From NCBI GenBank assembly GCA_030038895.1, contig JASHQX010000157.1:1-32402 (forward strand): a DNA stretch of 32,402 nt. Direction: 5' to 3'. The DNA is from Thermoplasmata archaeon (GTDB taxonomy: Archaea > Thermoplasmatota > Thermoplasmata > Lutacidiplasmatales > UBA184). This document shows positions 5,773 to 14,276 of the stretch, one piece after another. A model generated the notes under the pieces. That model saw only the letters and a program-made list of their open reading frames with translations, ran no database searches and had not been told where the DNA came from. Position 1 is the first letter of the stretch. Each line of letters opens with the position of its first letter. The position numbers were made by a program, and so were the translations under genes.

Positions 5773-8739
5773 GTGCCACCGGAGGAAGAAGGAGGCGCTA
5801 CCCCCTCCTCGGCCGCGATCCAGGACCGGGTGCTCGCGTACTGGGACCGGACCGGGGTGCCCATGGCCGCAATCGCCGGTCCGCCCTCCGGACCGGTGTT
5901 CCGGTTCACCGAAGGGCCCCCTACGGCGAACGGCGCCCCGCACCTGGGGCACCTGGTCGCCCGGGTCGTCAAAGACTCGGTCCTCCGCTACCATCGGATG
6001 CGTGGAGAGCGGCTCATCAGTCCGATGGCAGGCTGGGACTGTCACGGCCTTCCGGTCGAGCTCGAGATCGAAAAACGTCTCGGCGTGAAGTCGAAGAAAG
6101 AGATCGAGGCGTACGGGATCGAGCGGTTCTGCGAGGATTGCCGGGCGTCGACGCTCGAGGTCGCCTCAGTCTGGCAGGAGATGAGCCGCCGTCTCGGCTA
6201 CTGGCTCGACTACGACCACGCCTACCGGACGATGGACCCGCCGTTCATGGAGAGCGTCTGGTGGTCCCTCAAGACCCTGTTCGACCGCGGACTGCTGGAG
6301 AAGGGCCACTACGTCCTACCGTACTGTCCCCGGTGCGAGACTCCCCTCTCGTCTCACGAGGTGGCTCAAGGGTACCGCGAGACGACCGACCCATCGGTCA
6401 CGGTCCGATTCCCGCTCGCCGGGACCGGCGGAGGCAATCGCGACCTCCTCGTGTGGACGACCACGCCGTGGACGCTTCCCTCGAACCTCCTCGTCGCCGC
6501 GAAGGCCGATCTCGAGTACTCCGCGGTTCGAACCGGCGACGGTCGGGAGGTCGTTCTCGCGTCGATCGCGGTCCCGCGGTATTTCCCCGAGGGATCGGAG
6601 GTGGTCGACGTCTTCCCCGGTCGGGCCCTGGAAGGCGCCCCCTATCTCCCACCGTTCGACACGCCGGGCCCGGGCCCGGGCCGCTACCGGGTGGTACTGG
6701 ACGATTCCGTCACCGCCGGGGAAGGCACGGGACTCGTCCACGTTGCCCCGAGCTTCGGGCCGGAGGACCAGCGGATCGGCGCACGGGAAAAGGTCGGTGT
6801 CTTTGATCCGCTCGACGGCCGGGGCGTCTTCACCGACCTCGTCCCGCTGGTCCGAGGCAAGCCGTTCAAGGCCGCCGATCCGATCCTCCTGAAGGACCTT
6901 ACCGATCGGGGTCTCGTTTTGCAGCTCGAAACGGTCCGGCATACGTACCCATTCTGCTGGCGGTGCGACACCGCGCTCATCTACCGGGCGATCGATTCCT
7001 GGTTCGTCCGGACCTCCCGAGCGACGGATCGTCTCGTCGGGAACAACGCGACGGTCACGTGGGTCCCGGCGCACTTGCGCGATGGGCGGTTCGGGAACTT
7101 CCTGACCGAAGCGAAGGACTGGGCGCTGTCGCGGAACCGGTACTGGGGGACTCCGCTCCCGATCTGGATCTGCCCCGCCGGTCACGCGACGTGCGTCGGC
7201 AGCTTCGCCGAACTCGCTGAGCGGCTGGGCCAGCCCCTCCCGACGCCGTTCGATCCGCACCGGGTCACGGTCGACCGCCTCGTGCTCCGGTGCGCGACGT
7301 GCGGCGCGGAGGCGCGCCGGGAGCCGTACACGATCGATGGCTGGTACGACAGCGGGTCCGCTCCCTTCGCGCAGTTCCACTACCCGTTCGAACCAGGGCC
7401 GTTCGACACCACCGCCCCGCTCGACTTCATCGCCGAGGGGCTCGACCAGACGCGCGGCTGGTTCTACTCATTGCTCGTCATCGCGACCCTCCTGTTCGAC
7501 CGGCCGGCGTACCGGGCATGCGTCGTGAACGGGATGGTCCTCGACGAGGAGGCCCGGAAGATGTCGAAGTCGAAGGGGAACGTCATCGAACCGATGTCGT
7601 TCCTGAAGTCGTTCGGCGCCGACCCGATCCGGTGGGCATTCCTGTCTACGGACTTCACCGAGCCGATGCGCATGGGGGAGACGACGGTCCGCAAGAGCGC
7701 GGCGCGGACCCTCGGCACCCTCTCCAACGTGGTCGCCTTCCACCTCGAAAACGCCCGAGCGGACGGGTTGCGACCAGCACTCGAGCGGCCCCGCCCGACC
7801 GCGCTCCTCGATCGATGGCTGCTCTCACGACTGGAAGCGACGCGACGCGAGGTCGACTCCGCTCTGTCCGGCTACGACCTAAGACGCGGGGCGCTCACGA
7901 TCCGGGAATTCGTCGACGACCTGTCGACCTGGTATCTGCGGCGGTCCCGGCCGCGGTTCTGGGCGGACTCCGGCTCGCCCGACCGCCTCGCTGCGCACGA
8001 CACGCTGTCGTACTCGCTCCTCGGACTCGCCGCCACGATCGCGCCGATGCTGCCGTTCACCGCGGAATGGATCCACCAGGAGGTCGGGGAGCGGGGGTTC
8101 CACGACCGAGACGCCTCCGTCCATCTTGCGACATGGCCGCTCCAGCTCGCCGACCGCGAGCCGGAGCTCGAGCGGGAGATGGCCGAGCTCCGATCGCTCG
8201 TCGAGGTCGGACGCGAGCTGCGCCACCGCGCCGAGGTGAAGGCCCGTATCCCTCTCGCGGAGTTCGTCCTCTTCGGTCAGGTCCCACCGGGGCTCGCCGC
8301 ACTAGGCCCAGAAGGCCTCACGCTCCTCGCGGAGGAGCTGAACGTCAAGTCGGTCCGCACCGTCCCGGCTGAGGACCGGGCCCGGTTCCCCGATTCGGAT
8401 TGGGTCGTCCGCGAGGAGAACGGGGTCGCGGTCGCGGCGCTCCCCCGCGCGCCGACCCCCGAGCTGCTCGAAGAGGGGCTGGCGCGGGAGGTCGCGCGGC
8501 GGCTCCAGCAGACCCGGAAGGAGCTGGGCCTGCGCTACACCGAGAGAGTCGCCGTGACCGTCGGGGCGACCGGGACGCTCCGGACCGCCCTCGAGCGTCG
8601 CCGTGCCGCGCTCGCGCACGACCTGCTCGCCGACCCGCTCGAGGTCGTGGAGGGGCCCCTCGCCTCCGAGGGCGACGTTCGGAGCTGGGACGTCGACGGG
8701 GTCACTTTCTCCGCGCGGGTCGTGCGGCGCGCGTCGTAG
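5773..8739 (+). CDS. ileS: Isoleucyl-tRNA synthetase
   Basis: Class Ia aminoacyl-tRNA synthetase that charges tRNA-Ile in the cytoplasm. The HIGH-type motif HLGH lies in PPTANGAPHLGH (about residue 57), and KMSKS is present exactly in RKMSKSKG (about residue 595). The editing domain (WTTTPWTLPSNL), the DWALSRNRYWGTPLPIW segment, the WYDSGSAPFAQ signature and an anticodon-binding domain follow. Cys pairs CPRC, CWRC and CATC are likely zinc ligands. The track ORF starts at GTG 5650, but residues before ~5773 are not conserved-looking and contain the promoters. About 988 residues from GTG 5773, normal for archaeal IleRS; GTG 5764 is the alternative. The 3' end overlaps the convergent AMMECR1 gene by 38 bp. 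Confidence 0.96.
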   Translation: MPPEEEGGATPSSAAIQDRVLAYWDRTGVPMAAIAGPPSGPVFRFTEGPPTANGAPHLGHLVARVVKDSVLRYHRMRGERLISPMAGWDCHGLPVELEIEKRLGVKSKKEIEAYGIERFCEDCRASTLEVASVWQEMSRRLGYWLDYDHAYRTMDPPFMESVWWSLKTLFDRGLLEKGHYVLPYCPRCETPLSSHEVAQGYRETTDPSVTVRFPLAGTGGGNRDLLVWTTTPWTLPSNLLVAAKADLEYSAVRTGDGREVVLASIAVPRYFPEGSEVVDVFPGRALEGAPYLPPFDTPGPGPGRYRVVLDDSVTAGEGTGLVHVAPSFGPEDQRIGAREKVGVFDPLDGRGVFTDLVPLVRGKPFKAADPILLKDLTDRGLVLQLETVRHTYPFCWRCDTALIYRAIDSWFVRTSRATDRLVGNNATVTWVPAHLRDGRFGNFLTEAKDWALSRNRYWGTPLPIWICPAGHATCVGSFAELAERLGQPLPTPFDPHRVTVDRLVLRCATCGAEARREPYTIDGWYDSGSAPFAQFHYPFEPGPFDTTAPLDFIAEGLDQTRGWFYSLLVIATLLFDRPAYRACVVNGMVLDEEARKMSKSKGNVIEPMSFLKSFGADPIRWAFLSTDFTEPMRMGETTVRKSAARTLGTLSNVVAFHLENARADGLRPALERPRPTALLDRWLLSRLEATRREVDSALSGYDLRRGALTIREFVDDLSTWYLRRSRPRFWADSGSPDRLAAHDTLSYSLLGLAATIAPMLPFTAEWIHQEVGERGFHDRDASVHLATWPLQLADREPELEREMAELRSLVEVGRELRHRAEVKARIPLAEFVLFGQVPPGLAALGPEGLTLLAEELNVKSVRTVPAEDRARFPDSDWVVREENGVAVAALPRAPTPELLEEGLAREVARRLQQTRKELGLRYTERVAVTVGATGTLRTALERRRAALAHDLLADPLEVVEGPLASEGDVRSWDVDGVTFSARVVRRAS

Positions 8740-9346
8740 GCGGGGGTTCGTCGATCAGCTCGCCGCCGGGGGATCCCTCGCGGAAGACCTCGGCCTGGAA
8801 ACGACGGAAGCTCACCCCCGGCCGTCGCCAGGAGTCGGAAGGGAGTCCGGCCTTCTCGCACGTTCCGGCGAGGAACTGCTCGGCCGTCCAGCTCTGCTCC
8901 GGGGCGACCTGCGGCAGGAGGATCCCGCTCGTCCCGAATCCGTCGACGATCAGCCCGTCTCGCCCTACCTCTACGGCCGCGACGAGGTTCTCCGGCCGTG
9001 CGGCTGGGATCGCTTCGGGTACGGTCAGGACCGACACTTCCAAGGTGATCCGGGAGAGTTCGGAGGCTCGAATGGGTGGGAACCGGGGGTCGTCGAGGGC
9101 GGCGGCGACCGCTGCGCGCTCGATCGCGGTACCGAGCGGGAGGATCGGCATGGGATACCCGATGCATCCCCGGAGATCGTCGCCCGGATAGCGCTTCACC
9201 GTGACGAAGACGCCCCTCTTCTCGCGGAAAACGGCCGCGCGCGGCTCGGATGGCGCAACTCCTTCGCCCCCGGTCGACCCGAGAGCTAAAGCGACCGCGT
9301 GACGCGCGATCCGCAAGGTCTCGAGTCGCTCCGACGGGGAGAGCAC
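8702..9346 (-). CDS. AMMECR1 family protein
   Basis: A 214-residue protein with the family core: [23 protein letters not shown] holds the LRGCIG motif that defines AMMECR1, followed by [22 protein letters not shown] and [12 protein letters not shown], then [21 protein letters not shown] and [23 protein letters not shown]1 proteins occur across archaea and eukaryotes; the conserved cysteine suggests catalysis, but no activity is established to my knowledge. The GTG start sits about 60 bp from a TATA box shared with the divergent L40e gene. The C-terminal ~18 residues overlap the ileS end and are low-complexity. Confidence 0.92.
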   Translation of the reverse strand: MLSPSERLETLRIARHAVALALGSTGGEGVAPSEPRAAVFREKRGVFVTVKRYPGDDLRGCIGYPMPILPLGTAIERAAVAAALDDPRFPPIRASELSRITLEVSVLTVPEAIPAARPENLVAAVEVGRDGLIVDGFGTSGILLPQVAPEQSWTAEQFLAGTCEKAGLPSDSWRRPGVSFRRFQAEVFREGSPGGELIDEPPPTTRAARPARRK

Positions 9347-9400
9347 GAAAAGAGGAAGGTCGACGGGGGCGGAAATGGACTTCGCTGCGCGCCCGAGATA

Positions 9401-9410
9401 TCTTTTATAG
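9401..9410. promoter_or_regulatory. Bidirectional TATA-like box between AMMECR1 and L40e
   Basis: The sequence tcttttatag reads as ctataaaaga on the other strand, so it can serve both directions. It is 30 bp before the L40e ATG. On the minus strand the predicted start site near 9380 would leave a leader of ~35 nt before the AMMECR1 GTG. Confidence 0.55.
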
Positions 9411-9435
9411 ACGGGCCGGCGTGCCCGCCGTCCCC

Positions 9436-9588
9436 ATGCCGTTCCCCGAGGCCGTGGAGCGCCTGCTCAACAAGAAGATCTGCATGAACTGCTCCGCCCG
9501 CAATCCCCCGCGGGCGGTCCAGTGCCGCCGGTGCGGATACAAGGGTCTCCGGGTGAAGTCCCGCGAGCGTTCGGGGAAGACCCAGTAG
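9436..9588 (+). CDS. rpl40e: Ribosomal protein L40e (eL40)
   Basis: A 50-residue basic zinc-ribbon protein of the large ribosomal subunit: [19 protein letters not shown] followed by [13 protein letters not shown]. The four zinc cysteines are CMNC and CRRC. The length equals that of archaeal L40e. ATG 9436 gives the canonical N-terminus; the track's longer ORF from 9250 is a shadow of AMMECR1. An in-frame GTG at 9421 is possible but less likely. It stands alone here with its own promoter. Confidence 0.96.
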   Translation: MPFPEAVERLLNKKICMNCSARNPPRAVQCRRCGYKGLRVKSRERSGKTQ

Positions 9589-9605
9589 GCCTGCGGCGAG
9601 TGTGA

Positions 9606-10397
9606 TTAGGGCGGCGAGTGCGTCTCGCGGCCGTTCGCGAAGGGAGTGGCATCGTTCTGCCGCAGCTCCCGGACGACCTCGAACCGTTTGTCCAACAGGA
9701 AGAGGAGGTTCCGGATCCCATCGCGCCAACTCGAGAGCTTGGGCGGCCCCCACCGCTCCCCGTACCGGATCGGCACCTCGAGGAACCGCGCGCCGCGCAG
9801 GATCACCTCGATCTTGAGCTCCTCGCTGAACGCCATCCCGTCCTGGGTCAGGCGCAGCCGGTCGAGGATCTCGCGGCGGAAGACCCAGAACCCGCTCTGG
9901 CTGTCCATCAGTCGGCCGCCGGGCAAGTCGCGCAGGTACCGGTAGAACGCGAGGTTGACGAACCGGTTGAGGATCGAGTTGCCGATCCGGTGCTCGGTCG
10001 TCATCGCGGTCCGGTCGAGGTACGCCATCCGGTTGCCGGTGAGGAAATCGATCGGCTCGTCCCGCACCTTCTTCACGAGCATCGGGACGGTCTCGACTGG
10101 GTAGGTGCCGTCCCCGTCGGACGTCGCGATGATCGCGCCGCGCGCCGACTCGAAACCGGTCCGGTACGCTCGCCCGTACCCGGGACGGGGCTCGAGCACC
10201 ACCCGCGCCCCCTCGGCCTCCGCGATCGCCGCCGTGCCGTCCGATGAGACCCCGTCGACGACCAGGACCTCCCAGTCGACTGGGTCGTCGCGGAAAACGC
10301 TCTCGTTGGCCGCGGTCGCCGCGGTCCGGAAGAGCCGGAGGACGTGGCCGATCGAGGCGGCCTCGTTGAGCGTGGGGATGAGGAGGGTCGCCCGCAT
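9606..10397 (-). CDS. Family 2 glycosyltransferase (dolichol-phosphate mannose synthase-like)
   Basis: A 263-residue GT-A fold enzyme. Motifs in order are TLLIPTLNEAASIG, WEVLVVDGVSSDGT (nucleotide binding), GYGRAYRTGFESARG, TSDGDGTYP (the DxD-type metal site), FLTGNRMAYLD and DSQSGFWVFRREIL. These match archaeal enzymes transferring a sugar from a nucleotide sugar to dolichol phosphate, for N-glycosylation or other surface glycans. There are no C-terminal membrane segments, so it is a soluble or peripheral form. The track starts at a TTG (10412); ATG 10397 begins right at the conserved strand and has a TATA-like box ~36 bp upstream. It is divergent from archease. Donor and acceptor cannot be read from sequence. 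Confidence 0.9.
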   Translation of the reverse strand: MRATLLIPTLNEAASIGHVLRLFRTAATAANESVFRDDPVDWEVLVVDGVSSDGTAAIAEAEGARVVLEPRPGYGRAYRTGFESARGAIIATSDGDGTYPVETVPMLVKKVRDEPIDFLTGNRMAYLDRTAMTTEHRIGNSILNRFVNLAFYRYLRDLPGGRLMDSQSGFWVFRREILDRLRLTQDGMAFSEELKIEVILRGARFLEVPIRYGERWGPPKLSSWRDGIRNLLFLLDKRFEVVRELRQNDATPFANGRETHSPP

Positions 10398-10428
10398 GTC
10401 GGAGGGGGACAATACTAGCCAACGGCCC

Positions 10429-10436
10429 CATAAACA
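10429..10436. promoter_or_regulatory. TATA-like element between the glycosyltransferase and archease genes
   Basis: The minus strand reads tgtttatg ~36 bp before ATG 10397; the plus strand reads cataaaca ~30 bp before GTG 10463. One A/T patch in a 65-bp divergent gap may serve both genes. Confidence 0.45.
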
Positions 10437-10462
10437 CTCGTTCCCTCCCTGCGAGCACGAAG

Positions 10463-10900
10463 GTGACCCCCCCGCCTCCTCGCCGTCGCCGGTGGGGAAG
10501 CTTCCCGACGACCGCGGACGTCGGCATCTGGGCGAATGGGCCGAATGCCGACCTCCTCTTCGAGGCCCTCGGGCTTGGCCTCTTTGCCCTGATGACGGAT
10601 CTGCGCCGCGTGCGACCGCGCGAGGAGCGCGCAGTCAGCGCCTCGGCCGAGGACGCGACTCAGCTCGTCGTCGCGTTCCTGAACGAGCTTCTTCTCCTCG
10701 AAGCGGCCGACGGCTTCCTCGTCCGTCGGCTCACCGTCCGGTCCGTGGGGAACCCTCCGACATCGCTCGTGGCCGCGGCGTCGGGTGAGCGGTTCGACCC
10801 GGCCCGGCACGTCGTCCGCACCGAGGTGAAGGCCCCGACGTTCCACGGGCTCGTTTTCGACCCGGCCCGCCACCGGGCCCGTGTGATCGTGGATATCTAG
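10463..10900 (+). CDS. Archease
   Basis: A 145-residue protein with the archease pattern: PTTADVGIWANGPNADLLFEA, LFALMTDLRRVRP, FLNELLLLEAADGFLV, EVKAPTFHGLVF and the terminal ARVIVDI. The Asp of TADVGI and the C-terminal VDI Asp correspond to the metal-binding acidic residues. Archease activates the RNA ligase RtcB, used in tRNA splicing, and may stimulate other RNA enzymes. The usual HTADVGI start is replaced by TTADVGI, which may alter a metal ligand. RtcB is not in the window. The first ~12 residues are a Pro/Arg-rich extension; a start nearer to WGSFPTTADVG is possible but no ATG/GTG is seen there. Confidence 0.88.
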   Translation: MTPPPPRRRRWGSFPTTADVGIWANGPNADLLFEALGLGLFALMTDLRRVRPREERAVSASAEDATQLVVAFLNELLLLEAADGFLVRRLTVRSVGNPPTSLVAAASGERFDPARHVVRTEVKAPTFHGLVFDPARHRARVIVDI

Positions 10901-10920
10901 CGCCGCCGGTCCATCGTACC

Positions 10921-12057
10921 CTACGGCATCCGGTCGACGATCGCGCGAAGCGAAGCGCCCGGTGTGCGCACGCGGCCCGCCTTGCCGAGGACCCGCTCGA
11001 GGGCGGCGAAGGTGATGAGGAGGTCGGGCCAGTCGGCGATCCCCATGTGCCCGATGCGGAAGATCTTGCCGGTGAGCGCGCCCTGCCCGCCTTGGACGAG
11101 GACGTTGTACTGGCGCTCGAGGACCTTGCGAAGCTCCAGATCGCCCATCCCGGCCGGGTTCTGGATCGCGGTCACGGTGTCGGACGCGTAGCGCGGGTCG
11201 GGGAAGAGCTCGAGGCCGAGTGCGTCGACCGCTGCGCGCGTCGCCTCGGCGAGCCGGTGGGTCCGCTCGAGACGGTTCTCGAGACCCTCCTCCTTCAGGA
11301 GGACCAAGGCTTCGCGGAGGGCCAGGAAGAGCGGGACCGCCGGGGTCCACGGGGTATCGTTCTTCTCGAGCGACTTCAGGTGCGCGGCGAGGTCGAGGTA
11401 GAACGTCCCCGGGTGGAGCGCCGCTACGGCCCGCTCGGAGAGATGGACGATCGCGAGCCCCGCCGGAGCGGCGAGGCCCTTCTGACTGCCGGCGACGACC
11501 GCGTCGAGCCCCCACGCATCGATCTTGACCGGTATCCCGGCCACCGCGCTGATCCCGTCAACGAGAAAGAGCGCGCCGGAAGCCTTGACCGAGGGAGCGA
11601 GGGAGGCGATGTCGTTCGCGAGGCCGACGCTGGTCTCGTTATGGACGACGCAGACGGCGCGCACATCTCCCTTCGCGAGCTCGGCCTTCGCGTCGTCGAG
11701 GGGAAGAGCGCGCCCCCAGGGAGCCTCGAGGGTCGTGACGTTCGTGGAGTAGCGACGGGCGATCTCGTGGGTACGGTCGCCGAAGTTCCCGTTCTTGAGC
11801 ACGAGGGTGCGCCCGTCCTTCGGGAGGAGGGCGGAGTAAGTCGCCTCGAGCCCTGCGGTTCCGCTGCCGGAGAGGATCACCTGGCGGCCCTTGGCGCCGA
11901 AGAGGACCGGGAGCAGTTCGCGGATCTCCTGGACGATCCCGTGGAAGTAATCGCCTCGGTGATTGAGCGACGGCATCGACATCGCCCGGAGGACCCGCGG
12001 GTGGATCCGCACCGGCCCGGCGATGAGGAAGGTCGTCGTCTCGGGATCGAACGTCAT
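10921..12057 (-). CDS. Class V PLP aminotransferase (alanine-glyoxylate/serine-pyruvate or phosphoserine type)
   Basis: A 378-residue fold-type I PLP enzyme. ATG 12057 gives MTFDPETTTFLIAGPVRIHP, with an ATGA overlap with serA; the track's extra 31 residues are shadow. Visible motifs: SLNHRGDYF, ILSGSGTAGLEATYSAL, VVHNETSVG, LFLVDGISAVAG, the PLP lysine in VAGSQKGLAAPAG, and near the end GQGALTGKIFRIGHMG. By family it transfers an amino group between serine or alanine and a 2-oxo acid. The tight coupling with serA suggests it works as the phosphoserine aminotransferase step or an equivalent. Donor specificity cannot be read from sequence. Confidence 0.93.
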   Translation of the reverse strand: MTFDPETTTFLIAGPVRIHPRVLRAMSMPSLNHRGDYFHGIVQEIRELLPVLFGAKGRQVILSGSGTAGLEATYSALLPKDGRTLVLKNGNFGDRTHEIARRYSTNVTTLEAPWGRALPLDDAKAELAKGDVRAVCVVHNETSVGLANDIASLAPSVKASGALFLVDGISAVAGIPVKIDAWGLDAVVAGSQKGLAAPAGLAIVHLSERAVAALHPGTFYLDLAAHLKSLEKNDTPWTPAVPLFLALREALVLLKEEGLENRLERTHRLAEATRAAVDALGLELFPDPRYASDTVTAIQNPAGMGDLELRKVLERQYNVLVQGGQGALTGKIFRIGHMGIADWPDLLITFAALERVLGKAGRVRTPGASLRAIVDRMP

Positions 12058-13004
12058 CGGCCCCCTCCGCTCGGCGCGACGAGCGCGGTGAGCGGCTCGC
12101 CGCGGACGGCCCTGAGGACCTCCTCGACGATGTCCATCCCGGCACGCCACTGCGCCTCGACCGTCGACGCCCCGATATGCGGGGTCGCGATCACGTTCGG
12201 CTGCGCGAGCAGCTCGGTGCTCCTCGGCGGCTCGTACTCGTAGACGTCGAGCGCGGCCCCGCCGATGCGCCCGAACTTGAGCGCCGTCAGGAGCGCGGCG
12301 TCGTCCACGAGCGCGCCCCGGGCAACGTTCACAAGGTACGCCCCGGCCTTCATCCGCTCGAACGCACCGGCGTTGATCAGGTGATGGGTCTCGTGGTTCA
12401 GTACCGCGTGCAGGCTGATGATGTCCCCGCGATGGAGGAGGTCATCGAACGAGACGAGCTCGGTCCGGTCACCGGTACGGTTCACATACGGATCGTAGGA
12501 GATCGTCGTGACCTCGAACGGGGCGAGCCGGTGCGCGACCTCCCGCGCGATCCGACCATACCCGACGAGCCCCACCGTCTTCCCGTCGATCTCGTGTCCG
12601 TGAGTGCCGCGCTCCCACTTCCCGGCCTTGGTGGGCGCAATCTGGGGGTAGAAGCCCCGGACGAGGAGAAGGCAGAACGTGACGGCGAGCTCGGCCACGC
12701 TCACGGTCGCCGCGGTCGGCGCGTTAACGACCCGGATCTTCCGCGTCGTCGCGTGGGCGAGGTCGACATTGTCGATCCCGACCCCGGCACGGGCGATCAG
12801 CTGGAGGTGAGGGGCCTGATCCATCAGCTGGGGGGTCACCCGGGTGCGGCTACGCACGATGATCGCCCATGCGTCGGCGAGGTGCGAACCAAGCGAGGCC
12901 GGGTCGGCGCTGGCGTCGACGACGCGGCACGGCCCCGCCTTCAGCCGCACCATCGCGCGCTCATCAATCGGATCCACTACCACGACGATCGGGAGCTCGG
13001 CCAT
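12054..13004 (-). CDS. serA: D-3-phosphoglycerate dehydrogenase-like 2-hydroxyacid dehydrogenase
   Basis: A 316-residue NAD-dependent dehydrogenase. Motifs in order: LIARAGVGIDNVDL, VVNAPTAATVSVAELAV, the NAD site VGLVGYGRIAREVA, catalytic Arg in VNVARGALVDD, and catalytic His in TPHIGASTVEAQ. It is the first step of serine synthesis from 3-phosphoglycerate. The C-terminal ACT or regulatory domain of long SerA forms is absent, so no serine feedback site is visible. ATG 13004 (MAELPIVVVVDPID) is chosen over the track start at 13130, whose first 42 residues read through the moxR end. It is coupled by ATGA to the class V aminotransferase. Confidence 0.92.
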   Translation of the reverse strand: MAELPIVVVVDPIDERAMVRLKAGPCRVVDASADPASLGSHLADAWAIIVRSRTRVTPQLMDQAPHLQLIARAGVGIDNVDLAHATTRKIRVVNAPTAATVSVAELAVTFCLLLVRGFYPQIAPTKAGKWERGTHGHEIDGKTVGLVGYGRIAREVAHRLAPFEVTTISYDPYVNRTGDRTELVSFDDLLHRGDIISLHAVLNHETHHLINAGAFERMKAGAYLVNVARGALVDDAALLTALKFGRIGGAALDVYEYEPPRSTELLAQPNVIATPHIGASTVEAQWRAGMDIVEEVLRAVRGEPLTALVAPSGGGR

Positions 13005-13054
13005 CGACCAGCCGACCCGAATCGGGATGAAAACCCTTTGCCGTCCGAGATCCG

Positions 13055-14005
13055 TCAACGGACCTTCGGCACGGCGACCCGGTCGAGCGCGGCCCCGACA
13101 ACCGCCTCTCCGCGGACCCCGCGGATCCACGGCTCAGGCTTCACGATGACACGGTGGGCGAGCGCCGGCACGACCAACGCCTTGACGTCGTCGGGGAGGA
13201 CGTAATCTCGTCCCGAGAGGAGCGCGCGGGCGCGGGAGAGCTTCTGGAGGGCCAGCGAGCCGCGGGGCGAGGACCCGACCTCGCTGCGGGGGTCCTCTCG
13301 TGTCGACCGAACAATGTCGATGATGTAACCGGCCACCGAAGGGTCGATCTCGATCTCCTCCACCGCCCGCTGTAGCTCGGTGAAGGTCGTTGCGTCCGTG
13401 ACCCGCGGAACGTCCACGGTTTCGGTCTTTCGGACTCGGCGGCGCTCGAGGATCCCTCGTTCCTCCCCGGGGGTCGGGTAGCCGATCTTCAAGCGGAGGA
13501 GAAACCGGTCGACCTGGGCCTCGGGCAGGGGATATGTCCCCTCGAGCTCGAGAGGATTCTCGGTGGCGAGGACGAGGAAGGGGCGGGGCAGGGCATGGGT
13601 CGTCCGTTCGCTCGTGACCTGGTACTCCTGCATCGCCTCGAGCAACGCCGACTGGACCTTGGGTGGCGCCCGGTTGATCTCGTCCGCGAGGAGGACGTTC
13701 GTGAAGAGCGGGCCGGGGCGAAAGACGAAGCCGGTCCGCGTCGGGTCGAGGACCTCGCCTCCCGTGATGTCGTGTGGGAGGAGATCGGCGGTGAACTGGA
13801 TCCGTTGGAACTCGAGCCCGAGCGCCCGGGCAAACGACTTCGCCATCAGGGTCTTGCCGAGCCCGGGAAGGTCCTCGATCAGGAGGTGTCCATCCGCGAC
13901 CAGGCCGGTCAGGACGTGGTCGACCGCCTCCTCGCGCCCGACGATCGCGGTCTGCACCGAGGCGCGTACCTGCTCGGCGAGCGCCCGCGCCTCTGCCGGT
14001 TTCAT
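13055..14005 (-). CDS. MoxR family AAA+ ATPase
   Basis: A 316-residue AAA+ ATPase. Walker A is in LLIEDLPGLGKTLMAKS, Walker B in VLLADEINRAPPKVQSALLEAMQE, and the sensor and arginine region in LATENPLELEGTYPLPEAQVDRF. A C-terminal lid helical domain follows (SPRGSLALQKLSRARALL, YVLPDDVKALV). MoxR proteins act as chaperone-like partners of VWA or DUF58 proteins that fold or activate other complexes. Here a DUF58 gene lies upstream on the same strand, separated by a 270-bp gap from the end of that cluster, so MoxR may have its own promoter. The Walker A reads DLPGLGKT where many family members have GxPGxGKT. Confidence 0.95.
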   Translation of the reverse strand: MKPAEARALAEQVRASVQTAIVGREEAVDHVLTGLVADGHLLIEDLPGLGKTLMAKSFARALGLEFQRIQFTADLLPHDITGGEVLDPTRTGFVFRPGPLFTNVLLADEINRAPPKVQSALLEAMQEYQVTSERTTHALPRPFLVLATENPLELEGTYPLPEAQVDRFLLRLKIGYPTPGEERGILERRRVRKTETVDVPRVTDATTFTELQRAVEEIEIDPSVAGYIIDIVRSTREDPRSEVGSSPRGSLALQKLSRARALLSGRDYVLPDDVKALVVPALAHRVIVKPEPWIRGVRGEAVVGAALDRVAVPKVR

Positions 14006-14027
14006 TCCCTCCCCGGTACAATCGGAC

Positions 14028-14145
14028 TTCCCAGCCGTATTTGGGGAAAACGGGGCGTCGCGGAATAGGGCGGCCCATGTTCCCCAGCCGTAACGACCGG
14101 CGTCACGGTAGGCTCCGCCCTCTCGGCGGTCTGACCCGGCTGGGG
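14028..14145. repeat. Short repeated cccagccg elements upstream of moxR
   Basis: In the 271-bp gap between moxR and the DUF58 cluster, cccagccgta occurs at about 14030-14039 and again at 14083-14092. An inverted copy, cggctgggg, lies at 14137-14145. They could be operator sites for moxR. The gap otherwise holds no gene that I can support. Confidence 0.3.
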
Positions 14146-14234
14146 GTGTCGGACGCCGGGGTTGTCCTCACGTCATCCTCGGCGGACGACCCGTCCGCGT
14201 TGAGTCGAGAGGGACCCTTCGTCGGTGCCCGGGC

Positions 14235-14250
14235 GCGCCCCTTGGGGCGC
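14235..14250. repeat. GC-only inverted repeat after the DUF58 cluster
   Basis: gcgcccc-tt-ggggcgc is a perfect 7+7 inverted repeat ~30 bp past the stop of the last cluster gene (14277). It could fold in RNA as a 3'-end hairpin, but there is no T tract after it on either strand, so it is not called a terminator. Confidence 0.4.
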
Positions 14251-14276
14251 TCCGACCTCCGGTACGGATCTCCGGG

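Noticed and set aside
5111-5972. Minus-strand ORF 5025..5972
   Set aside because: It is antisense to ileS and the 5108-5626 gene in another frame, with low-complexity Arg/Pro/Gly content.
6316-7380. 354-residue minus-strand ORF inside ileS
   Set aside because: It mirrors ileS codons in GC-rich DNA; charged, repeat-poor and without family motifs.
12177-13205. 342-residue plus-strand ORF over serA
   Set aside because: Shadow of serA; Arg/Asp/Glu-rich with no domain.
14235-14250. Inverted repeat as a terminator
   Set aside because: No T tract follows on either strand; listed only as a repeat.
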